Shown here: one piece after another, positions 1 through 6,564 of the stretch
How positions within the stretch are numbered: the stretch's first letter is position 1
Layout: the number at the start of each line of letters is the position of its first letter
DNA from: Omnitrophica bacterium RIFCSPLOWO2_01_FULL_45_10b
Lineage (GTDB): Bacteria; Omnitrophota; Omnitrophia; Omnitrophales; Danuiimicrobiaceae
Length of the DNA: 8,277 nt
Assembly: GCA_001804205.1 (NCBI GenBank)
Contig: MHFM01000035.1
Span: 10,896 to 19,172 of the forward strand
Direction: 5' to 3'
Notes under the pieces: generated by a model
The model's database searches: none
The model's input: the letters and a program-made list of their open reading frames with translations, nothing else
What the model was told of the DNA's origin: nothing
Position numbers and translations under genes: made by a program

Positions 1-1
1 C

Positions 2-142
2 ATTCGCCTTGCTTCATGGTATTTGGCGCAACATCCGAAGGTTAATCCCGCCGTTCGATTTGATGTTTTGGCCATTCAAATGAAAGGCAGCCGGCCACTG
101 ATCAACCTTATTCAGAATGCTTTTGAAGCGCCCTTCGATTGA
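2..142 (+). CDS. yraN: YraN/UPF0102 family protein, 3' end only (partial)
   Basis: The reading frame is open from the window edge to a TGA at 140-142 and gives 46 residues; the 5' part lies outside the window. The peptide contains RFDVLAI and, after a short gap, LINLIQNAFEAPFD. This matches the C-terminus of the UPF0102/YraN family, where an RFDVVA-type strand is followed by a hydrophobic residue and a (I/K)(Q/K)(N/D)AF ending. The family has a restriction-endonuclease-like (Holliday-junction-resolvase-like) fold and is presumed to be a cytoplasmic nuclease, but its role is not firmly established. The catalytic residues of this fold lie nearer the N-terminus and cannot be checked here. The stop is 25 bp before the next start, so the gene could be the upstream member of the operon. 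Confidence rests on a short but characteristic tail. Confidence 0.8.
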   Translation: MRLASWYLAQHPKVNPAVRFDVLAIQMKGSRPLINLIQNAFEAPFD

Positions 143-154
143 AGTAAATTTTTT

Positions 155-160
155 GGGGAA
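155..160 (+). promoter_or_regulatory. Ribosome binding site deciding the phosphatase start
   Basis: The purine run GGGGAA lies 7 bases before the ATG at 168. The earlier in-frame ATG at 117 has no such sequence, lies inside the upstream YraN frame, and would put 17 extra residues before the export signal. Confidence 0.5.
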
Positions 161-167
161 AAAGACG

Positions 168-881
168 ATGTATAGAGGTAAGAATTTAATCCGTTACCAT
201 CAGGAAAAGTATTTGAGAATTTTCATTATTCCTTCTATTATATGGGTGGTCACAGGCTTGGCGGGGGTAGTTGCGAAGGCCCCCACCGCTCTTTCAGAGG
301 ATGACGCGGTTTTCAGGGAACTTAAAAAAACCGCTTTTAATTTTCGCCAGGTTACTCCAGATATTTACCGCTGCGGACTTGTTTCTAAAGAAGCCGCACC
401 TTTGCTTAAGAAGTTGGGGATCAAAACAGTCCTTAGTTTTGATAACAATCTTAAGCGGGTAAAAGCGGAAGAAGAGTTTTTAACGCCGCAGGGAATTAAG
501 ATGGTTTCAATTCCTTGGAGCGGTTGGGATCAGCCGGATGAGGCGACGATTGAAAAAGCACTTGCTTTAATCGAATCACCAGAAGCAAGGCCGATTTTGG
601 TTCATTGCAAACATGGCCAGGAGCGTACAGGCGTTGTCATTGCTTGTTGGAGAATCGCTCATGAGGGATGGACGGCAGAGAAGGCCTATCAGGAAATGAA
701 GGCATGCGGATTTCGGCCGTTTCGTTACGGGCATTTAAAAGAGTTCGTTTATCGCTTTGCGGCTGCTCATGGTGATTCGAATGCTAAAATTGGAGCGTCG
801 GAACAAGTGAAAACAAACATCCTTTCTTCTTTTTATCAACTTAGGAAATCAAAACTGTTTCCAAATCAATCTTCGGCCTAG
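168..881 (+). CDS. TpbA/SIW14-like exported tyrosine/dual-specificity phosphatase
   Basis: This 237-residue protein is predicted to hydrolyse phosphotyrosine (and perhaps phosphoserine or phosphothreonine) esters. The signature HCKHGQERTG gives the CX5R loop, with nucleophile Cys147 and phosphate-binding Arg153. A probable general acid lies in SGWDQPDE (Asp121, or less likely Asp124). The preceding NFRQVTPDIYRCG and LKKLGIKTVLSF segments and the following GWTAEKAYQEMKACGF are typical of the Pseudomonas TpbA / yeast SIW14 group of compact cysteine phosphatases. Residues about 18-36 are a hydrophobic segment behind Lys/Arg residues, so the catalytic domain should be exported, either released or anchored in the inner membrane. 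TpbA itself is periplasmic. The start at 168 was chosen for its ribosome site and because 117 overlaps the upstream gene. The stop TAG is built from the TA target duplication plus the first base of the adjoining mobile element. The substrate is unknown; the exported kinase-like protein encoded two genes downstream, or its targets, is an attractive candidate. Confidence 0.88.
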   Translation: MYRGKNLIRYHQEKYLRIFIIPSIIWVVTGLAGVVAKAPTALSEDDAVFRELKKTAFNFRQVTPDIYRCGLVSKEAAPLLKKLGIKTVLSFDNNLKRVKAEEEFLTPQGIKMVSIPWSGWDQPDEATIEKALALIESPEARPILVHCKHGQERTGVVIACWRIAHEGWTAEKAYQEMKACGFRPFRYGHLKEFVYRFAAAHGDSNAKIGASEQVKTNILSSFYQLRKSKLFPNQSSA

Positions 882-897
882 TGCCGTTACAATTTTG
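881..897 (+). repeat. Left terminal inverted repeat of the MITE-like element
   Basis: This 17-base end is preceded by TA. It matches the reverse complement of 972-988 at 16 of 17 positions. Its first base completes the TAG stop codon of the phosphatase gene. Confidence 0.8.
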
Positions 898-971
898 AAA
901 TTATGGGTACAGTGCCACCACAATCTTATTCTGACCATTTAGCCATTGAGATAAGTAATGAACTGTAAAAA

Positions 972-988
972 CAAAATTGTAACGGTAC
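972..988 (-). repeat. Right terminal inverted repeat of the MITE-like element
   Basis: This 17-base end is followed by the second copy of TA and then GC before the ATG at 993. It forms the whole region directly upstream of the next gene, and no Shine-Dalgarno sequence is visible in it. Confidence 0.8.
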
Positions 989-992
989 TAGC

Positions 993-2372
993 ATGAGAGA
1001 GCAAAAAAGAATAAAAAAGAAGCAACAGATCGCGGTTTTTATTTTTTTACTTTCCGGTTTAATCATCAGCGCCAGCCTCCTTTTTGCTCAGGAAGAAATC
1101 CCGTACGATCCTTACGTAGCGATCCCAAAATATCCCGGAGCGGTTCGTGTTGATGTGGTTGCAAAACGCGAGCAAAATCAATGGCTCGCGCGGATTCTAG
1201 AACAACCCTTCCGCCCCGTGGGTTATGTGACCGGAAGATCGCTTCAATGGATGGAAGAAAACCACCTCGATGACAAAACGATTTGGTTTTTTGACGAACT
1301 CGCCTCTCATGGCATTTATCCAAAACCAAAATCTCCAACCTCAGGCGGCCTTGGCATCATGGGGCTTGAAGGCCGTGTTGAAATTGAAAAATTGCTCAAA
1401 GTAGAACAGCCCCATGCTTCGCTCACCGCTTTTGGAGGATGGACGCCGAATGCCGGTTTTGCCGGCAGCACCGTTGACTTAGGCGGAAAATATAAACTCT
1501 CAACCGCTGACAGTTTGTTTTCTAATGACGGCGTGGTGAGTTATCACCGAAGTTCAAGCGAAAGTTTTTACGGCCTTGGCCAGGATACGAGCTTAGGCGA
1601 GTATTCAACCTACCAACCTGAGGAGCTTCGTTTTGATACCGGTGTTGGCTATCAGCCAACGCCTGCCTTGGAAGTAAAGGAATCGTTTATTTTCCAAAAA
1701 ATGAATATCGGAAACGGAAATCGTGAGCGGGTCGGAAAAATTAAAGAGCATTTTCCAGTCGGTTCGATCCCCGGTATTAATGGTGGTGATTTGATCGGAC
1801 TTAAAACTTATTTGAGCCACGATACACGGGACAACAAACATGATCCCAAGCACGGCGGTCAACAGCTTGCCGAGTTTTCATACTTTCACGATACGGATGG
1901 AAACGATTTTCATTATTTAAAGTTTGGGGGATCCATCAGCCATTTTCTGCCCATCAAATCCGATCGACGGATTCTTGCGTTACGGCTTACGGGTGAAAAA
2001 AATCAAGAGTTGGGCGGAGGACAAATTCCTTTTTTCAATATGGCGCGCTTGGGAGGAACCGATCGCGCGGATGGAAGCGAGCTTTTGCGTTCCTATCGGT
2101 ACAATCGTTTTTTTGACGAGGGCCTTTTGGCGGCCAATGCGGAATATCGTTACAATATTTACGAATACGGCGACTTTGCCGGAGATGCCGTCGCGCTTTT
2201 TGATGTCGGCGAAGTATTTGGAGAATTTGGGGATTTTGGTTTCGATGAGCTTAAGTTTTCATATGGCGGCGGTCTTAATGTTAAGTTCCGCCGGCGTACT
2301 ATTTTTTCCGTGACGATTGCCCGCGGCAATGAAAAATGGCAAGCGGGAAGCCATACCAAAATTCCATTTTAG
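993..2372 (+). CDS. POTRA-less Omp85/D15-family outer-membrane barrel protein
   Basis: The product has 459 residues. A Lys/Arg-rich start and a hydrophobic stretch at about 13-31, ending LLFAQEE, form a Sec signal peptide. Residues about 33-115 are a short non-barrel region with no recognisable POTRA repeat. From about residue 120 the chain alternates in the amphipathic way of a beta-barrel. Two Omp85/bacterial-surface-antigen hallmarks are seen: SHDTRDNKHDPKHGG (275 onward; compare the D-x-R-(D/N)...P..G strand motif) and LLRSYRYNRF (364 onward), which sits where the family has its VRGF/Y-type L6 motif. The chain ends in Phe after a final strand, as expected for an outer-membrane barrel. Without POTRA domains it is unlikely to act as a classical BamA; translocation of a partner protein or a porin-like role are alternatives. 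It is followed 11 bp later by the exported kinase-like gene. No other ATG lies near the start, and there is no good ribosome site, because the mobile element occupies the upstream region. Confidence 0.8.
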   Translation: MREQKRIKKKQQIAVFIFLLSGLIISASLLFAQEEIPYDPYVAIPKYPGAVRVDVVAKREQNQWLARILEQPFRPVGYVTGRSLQWMEENHLDDKTIWFFDELASHGIYPKPKSPTSGGLGIMGLEGRVEIEKLLKVEQPHASLTAFGGWTPNAGFAGSTVDLGGKYKLSTADSLFSNDGVVSYHRSSSESFYGLGQDTSLGEYSTYQPEELRFDTGVGYQPTPALEVKESFIFQKMNIGNGNRERVGKIKEHFPVGSIPGINGGDLIGLKTYLSHDTRDNKHDPKHGGQQLAEFSYFHDTDGNDFHYLKFGGSISHFLPIKSDRRILALRLTGEKNQELGGGQIPFFNMARLGGTDRADGSELLRSYRYNRFFDEGLLAANAEYRYNIYEYGDFAGDAVALFDVGEVFGEFGDFGFDELKFSYGGGLNVKFRRRTIFSVTIARGNEKWQAGSHTKIPF

Positions 2373-2375
2373 CTT

Positions 2376-2380
2376 TGAGG
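2376..2380 (+). promoter_or_regulatory. Ribosome binding site of the kinase-like gene
   Basis: TGAGG lies 3 bases before the ATG at 2384 and 6 bases before the ATG at 2387. The second spacing is more usual, so 2387 is preferred. The open frame reaches back to 2336, but that would start inside the barrel gene and place 16-17 residues before the signal peptide. Confidence 0.55.
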
Positions 2381-2386
2381 AAAATG

Positions 2387-4087
2387 ATGACAAACATTAG
2401 CCGTATTAAAAAATTAATTGCATCATTAATGTTATCCGCAGGGATCATACTGATCGCTTTTCCCTCTTTAAGTTTTGGCGTAGCAGCAGAGGAGCTCGAT
2501 CAAAAGATAAAAGATCAGGAAACCTCGTTTTACCGTGAGCTGTTCGACAAAATCGTGTACGATCAGTTTGCTAGTTTGCTCAGATTCGACCGGATCAAAG
2601 ACCGTCTTTTGTTTAAAAAATATGAAGCCCTTGATGTCAATCCGTTTGATGAGGTTCCGGATTCCGGTTTTTTTGTGAATCGGCATGCCCGCAAACATCT
2701 TTCCAGCGAGGAGTTAAGGGAAGGTCCGGATCGCAGCGAAGGCCCGGATTTATCCGGTTCTTTACGCGTGATGAAGGGCAAATCAGATGGAATGACCGCC
2801 GGCTTTTTTGTGGAGGATCAGAAAGGCGCGCGTTATTTACTTAAATTTGATCCAAAGGATAATCCGGAGATGGCAACCTCAGCGGAGACCATCGCGCACA
2901 AACTCTTTTACGCTTTTGGTTACCATGTGGCTCAGTATTATTTGATTGATTTTAACCCCACGCTCCTGACACCGGATCCGAAAGCTACTTATTATAATGA
3001 AGATGGATTCAAAAAACCGCTCACTCAAGAAGCGCTTCAGGAGCTCATTGAAAAGATCCCCAAACGTAAAGGCGGTTTGGTTCGCGCTTCCGCAAGCAAA
3101 CTCATTGAAAATGACAAGGGTTATATGGATTTTGAAGGGCGCCGAAAATCAGATCCTGACGACCTCATTCCTCATGAAGACAGGCGTTCTTTAAGAGCGC
3201 TGCGTGTTTTTGGATCTTGGCTGAACCATTATGATCTTCGCGAAGGAAATACGTTGGATGCCATAGAAACTGAAGATGGAAAACCAGTAGTGAAGCATTA
3301 CCTGATTGATTTTGGATCGGCTTTAGGCAGCGCGGCCAATCATCCAAAAGTTCCCGCCGCGGGTTACGAACATATTGTTGACTGGTATGAGATAGGGAAA
3401 GCGGCGCCCACGCTTAAAATAGTTGAGAAGCCGTGGGAAAGAAAATGGGATGAACTGCATCATCGCGGCATTGCAAATCCAGCGCTCGGTTATTTTGATA
3501 ATGCTGAGTTTCAACCCGAAGCATGGAAAACGCAGTTGCCTTACGAAGTATTCCGACGTCTCACACGCGCCGATGCTTTTTGGGCTGCCAAAATATTGAT
3601 GTCTTTTTCTAACGAGGAAATTAAAGCAGTCGTGGACACGGCTCGATTCTCAGATTCTGATAGTGCGCATATTCTCTCTGAAATTTTAATTGTACGCCGC
3701 GATATCATCGCTCGTTACTGGTTTGGTCATGTGACACCTCTTGATCGGATTCGTTTGTTTCAGGTTGATGACGGTACCTATCAAATCCGTTTTGAAGACC
3801 TTTCCCTCAAATATGGCTTTGCCCCTCAAGAAGGGACGCGTTATCGTTACCAATTGATGTCGGTAGGCTCGGGTGGAAGTCATCGCCTCAGCAAATATCA
3901 AGACTTCGAAGCGTCCCCCTTTTCCTTTAAAGTTCCTTCTCTAAAACCCGGCAGTCGGCTTGCGCTTCTCGTCCAGGCAAAATATGGCCAGAAGGACGAT
4001 TGGAGCGATCCTCCGCTCAAAATTATCTTAGCTCAAAAAGCCGAGGGCGCTACGCTCGAGATTGTTCAAATCGATCATGGGGTTTAA
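2387..4087 (+). CDS. Exported protein with kinase-fold motifs and a C-terminal beta domain
   Basis: I do not recognise this 566-residue protein as a named family. A basic N-terminus and a hydrophobic stretch (about 10-31) ending SFGVAAEE form a signal peptide, so it should act in the periplasm or outside the cell. The middle carries an ordered set of protein-kinase-like motifs. A Gly-containing turn KGKSDGMTAGF lies at about 130-140. A candidate nucleotide-binding Lys153 is in YLLKFD, and a candidate helix-C Glu167 is in SAETIAHKL. The catalytic-loop-like HYDLREGN (His281, Asp283, Asn288) has the same spacing as HRDLKPEN. IDFGS (Asp308) resembles the metal-binding DFG. About 20 residues separate Asn288 from Asp308, somewhat more than in classical kinases. 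Residues about 451-566 look beta-rich and may be a fibronectin-III-like sandwich. Classical protein kinase, HipA-like, PI3/4-kinase-like or FAM20-like folds are all possible parents. Activity is inferred, not shown. It sits 11 bp after the barrel gene and 25 bp before the carrier gene. Confidence 0.75.
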   Translation: MTNISRIKKLIASLMLSAGIILIAFPSLSFGVAAEELDQKIKDQETSFYRELFDKIVYDQFASLLRFDRIKDRLLFKKYEALDVNPFDEVPDSGFFVNRHARKHLSSEELREGPDRSEGPDLSGSLRVMKGKSDGMTAGFFVEDQKGARYLLKFDPKDNPEMATSAETIAHKLFYAFGYHVAQYYLIDFNPTLLTPDPKATYYNEDGFKKPLTQEALQELIEKIPKRKGGLVRASASKLIENDKGYMDFEGRRKSDPDDLIPHEDRRSLRALRVFGSWLNHYDLREGNTLDAIETEDGKPVVKHYLIDFGSALGSAANHPKVPAAGYEHIVDWYEIGKAAPTLKIVEKPWERKWDELHHRGIANPALGYFDNAEFQPEAWKTQLPYEVFRRLTRADAFWAAKILMSFSNEEIKAVVDTARFSDSDSAHILSEILIVRRDIIARYWFGHVTPLDRIRLFQVDDGTYQIRFEDLSLKYGFAPQEGTRYRYQLMSVGSGGSHRLSKYQDFEASPFSFKVPSLKPGSRLALLVQAKYGQKDDWSDPPLKIILAQKAEGATLEIVQIDHGV

Positions 4088-4094
4088 GCCCCAT
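4077..4094 (+). other. Short hairpin at the end of the kinase-like gene
   Basis: ATGGGG and CCCCAT form a 6-bp stem around TTTAAG, overlapping the stop codon. The following bases are T-rich only in part, so this is at most a weak attenuator or RNA-stability element between the kinase-like and carrier genes. Confidence 0.25.
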
Positions 4095-4112
4095 TTCGGT
4101 TTGCTTTAATTC

Positions 4113-6551
4113 ATGCTTGAAACGATTACCCGCTTAGTCCAACCCATTGTTCGAATCAAGCAGGACGAGTGGCGCAAAGCTACTCTGATGTTTCTTTGTT
4201 TTGCGTTTAGCATTGCCACCCTGTACATTTTAAAACCCATTCGCAGCTCTCTTTTCCTCACCGCCCACGGCGCTGAAAATCTTCGTTATGCCTATGTCGG
4301 CGAAGGACTATTTCTTATTTTTATCACTTTTGCCTATAGCAAACTGTCTCGATGGCTGGTTCATAAAAACGTTTTGTTTTCCGTTGCTACTGGTTTTTTC
4401 GCCTCCAATATTTTTGCGTTTTGGGCGCTCTTTAAGTTGGGCTATGTGGAATGGCTTTCTTATATTTTTTATTTTTGGGTGGCAGCCTACTCCATTACGA
4501 TTGTGACTCAGTGTTGGACGCTCGCAAACGATATTTTTGACCCACAGGAGGCCAAGCGCCTTTTCGGTTTTATTATCAGCGGCGGGAGCCTCGGCGGGAT
4601 CATTGGAGGCTTAGTGACCAACCAATTCGCCGAACGGTTGGGGACCGAAAATCTTCTCCTGGTGGTCGGCGGGCTGCTTTGTATGTGCATTGTACTCATG
4701 AACGCGGCTTGGAAGTATGAACACGTTCAAAATGCAGGGGATGCCGCGAAAAAGACAAGCGGATCTTCAGCGGTCAATGAGCGCGAAGAGTCTATTTGGA
4801 AAGTGCTTTTTAGTTCTCGATATCTCATTTTGATTATGGCTTTGGTCATGATTGCCAAAGTTGCTTCCACCATTGTGGACAACCAGTTCAATTCCGTTGT
4901 CGAAACTACCATTGTTGCCAAGAATGCCAGAACCGCTTTCTTTGGCGGTTTCATGGCGCTTTTAAATGGTGTTTCGTTCGTGATGCAGTTAATCGTTGCC
5001 AGTTATGTACTTCGGCATCTTGGGATTGGCATTTCTTTGCTTCTTCTTCCCATCGGTTTGTGTTTGTGTTCAACCGCCACTATTTTTCTGCCTATTTTGG
5101 CTGTCGCGGGTGCGGCCAAAGTTTATGATGGAAGTTTTAATTACTCAATTAATCAGCTCAGCAAAGAAATCCTCTATCTGCCCATTCCAAGTCAAATCCG
5201 TTATCGTGTTAAACCCTTCATCGATATGCTGGCTTACCGTGTTTCAAAAACGCTGGCGGGCCTTTTAATTATCGTCGTTGCGCCTCTCTTGGGAATTCCC
5301 GATCAAAAGTTAGGGGTCATCGTGTTGCTTCTGGCACCCCTTTGGATTTTAGCTGCCTGGGGTGTTCGGGATGAGTACATGCAGTCCATTCGAAAACTTT
5401 TGGGGGATTCCAAAAAGACGAAGCAAACTTCCCATGCGGAGGGCACAATAAAGGCGGGGAATATCCTTGTCAATTTGGAAGGAGAACATTCATTTGATCA
5501 GTTAAGGCGATTGCTCGATCATCCGTCCTCTGTAACGAGAAAAATCTCAGCTGCGGCATGCCACGCTTTTTATTCAAGCATACGGGAGATGCAGCGGGTG
5601 AAGAAAATGGTTCAGGAAATGGTTCATCACGAAACCTTTGAGTTTGCCCATGACCTTGAGCATTTTTTTCAAGAAAATGTGCCGGCTCATGAGAGCCGTC
5701 TTTTTGACCGCCGCTTGCTGGATTTTATAAAACCGAAATCAGGGGATGCTTCGGATTTAAAGACCTTGCTTCGCTGTCATGAGAAAGAGGTCTTGCTCAA
5801 AGTTTCTGAATGTTTCAATGATTCCAAAGAAGAAGTAAGAATGAAACAGAAAGCCGTTTTAATTTTGATTGCCTTGGGCACCCAAGCCGCCGTCGACTTC
5901 CTTGTGGAGAGCCTGACATTAGCTCAGGATCATTCTTTTAGGTTTACTTTGGTACGGGCATTGCATCGGATTCGGACCAAAGGCGAACAACGGTTCTTGA
6001 ATACACCTCTGATTAAAAAGGAAATTATCAGTGAGATTAAAATGGCCCGATCCATTCTTTCTATTATTGAAAAGTACAGGGAAGGAAAATCTGATTCCGA
6101 GTTGCGGGAAGACTATCTGTTCGCTGCATTTCAAGCCATTCAAGAAGAGGTTTTGGAGCGTACTTTTCGCTTATTGACGCTCCTCTATGATCCGGATCTC
6201 ATTAGTGTCATTTACGATCGGCTGACAGAAACGGATGGGGATAAACACGTAAAAGCGAACGCCTTGGAACTTTTGGAAAATGTATTGACGCCCGAGTTAT
6301 ACCGGCCCCTTTATCCTATTTTTGATGAGATGCCATGGCCTGAAACATCTAAAAAGGCGCTTGACGTGACCGTTCAGGAGTTTTTGGAATCTCAAGACCC
6401 GTGGCTTTCAGTTTGCACCATTTTTTTAATTGTAGAAATGCGCTTGGAAGAGTTTTATCCTCAGTTAAATCGACTGACCCAATCTCAAGCCCCAATGCTT
6501 AAGGAAGCGGCTGGGATCGCGCTTACTAAAATACAACAGCTTAAGGTCTAG
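4113..6551 (+). CDS. NTT/MFS-like membrane carrier fused to C-terminal HEAT repeats
   Basis: The product has 812 residues. Residues about 22-420 contain roughly ten to twelve hydrophobic segments, including 25-42, 60-78, 88-108, 112-135, 150-168, 180-198 and 233-253. A charged linker at about 200-230 separates the two halves, as in the major-facilitator fold. The opening YILKPIRSSLFLTAHGAENL resembles the first helix region of ATP/ADP translocases (LRDTKDTL...GAE in Tlc proteins). The segment LYLPIPSQIRYRVKPFIDML (354 onward) resembles the second-half motif of that family and its non-symbiont relatives. From about residue 455 to the end the protein is soluble and helical, with repeated pairs such as DQLRRLLDHPSSVTRKISAA, read as HEAT-like repeats, probably on the cytoplasmic side. 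The substrate cannot be read from sequence: nucleotides are possible, but many relatives in free-living bacteria have no assigned substrate. No Shine-Dalgarno sequence precedes the ATG. It lies between the kinase-like gene and the lipoprotein gene in a tight cluster. Confidence 0.82.
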   Translation: MLETITRLVQPIVRIKQDEWRKATLMFLCFAFSIATLYILKPIRSSLFLTAHGAENLRYAYVGEGLFLIFITFAYSKLSRWLVHKNVLFSVATGFFASNIFAFWALFKLGYVEWLSYIFYFWVAAYSITIVTQCWTLANDIFDPQEAKRLFGFIISGGSLGGIIGGLVTNQFAERLGTENLLLVVGGLLCMCIVLMNAAWKYEHVQNAGDAAKKTSGSSAVNEREESIWKVLFSSRYLILIMALVMIAKVASTIVDNQFNSVVETTIVAKNARTAFFGGFMALLNGVSFVMQLIVASYVLRHLGIGISLLLLPIGLCLCSTATIFLPILAVAGAAKVYDGSFNYSINQLSKEILYLPIPSQIRYRVKPFIDMLAYRVSKTLAGLLIIVVAPLLGIPDQKLGVIVLLLAPLWILAAWGVRDEYMQSIRKLLGDSKKTKQTSHAEGTIKAGNILVNLEGEHSFDQLRRLLDHPSSVTRKISAAACHAFYSSIREMQRVKKMVQEMVHHETFEFAHDLEHFFQENVPAHESRLFDRRLLDFIKPKSGDASDLKTLLRCHEKEVLLKVSECFNDSKEEVRMKQKAVLILIALGTQAAVDFLVESLTLAQDHSFRFTLVRALHRIRTKGEQRFLNTPLIKKEIISEIKMARSILSIIEKYREGKSDSELREDYLFAAFQAIQEEVLERTFRLLTLLYDPDLISVIYDRLTETDGDKHVKANALELLENVLTPELYRPLYPIFDEMPWPETSKKALDVTVQEFLESQDPWLSVCTIFLIVEMRLEEFYPQLNRLTQSQAPMLKEAAGIALTKIQQLKV

Positions 6552-6564
6552 CTTCTTTTTGACG

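Larger units (their letters stand above)
881..988. mobile_element. MITE-like element, IS630/Tc1-mariner type, 108 bp
   Basis: The segment is bounded by 17-bp terminal inverted repeats, GTGCCGTTACAATTTTG on the left and CAAAATTGTAACGGTAC on the right, which pair with one mismatch at the third base. Each end is flanked by TA (879-880 and 989-990), and outside these lie C and G, so the reconstructed empty site is CTAG. TA duplication, and CTAG preference in particular, is known for IS630-family transposition. The interior has no open reading frame, so movement would need a transposase supplied elsewhere. The element separates the phosphatase stop codon from the start of the next gene. A transcript through it could fold with the two ends as a long stem around a loop of about 74 bases. 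The alternative is a purely structural RNA hairpin, but the TA-flanked ends argue for a transposed element. Confidence 0.8.

Noticed and set aside
117..167. Earlier ATG at 117 as the phosphatase start
   Set aside because: It lies within the YraN reading frame, has no ribosome site and adds 17 residues before the export signal; the ATG at 168 follows GGGGAA at good spacing.
1924..2313. Open frame of 129 codons on the plus strand inside the barrel gene
   Set aside because: It is an out-of-frame shadow of the barrel CDS with no ribosome site and no family resemblance.
2336..2386. Earlier ATG at 2336 for the kinase-like gene
   Set aside because: It would overlap the end of the barrel gene and displace the signal peptide from the N-terminus; TGAGG before 2384/2387 supports the later start.
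6559..6564. TTG at 6559 as the lipoprotein start
   Set aside because: It is a rare start codon without a ribosome site; ATG at 6565 or 6595 gives an equally complete lipoprotein signal.
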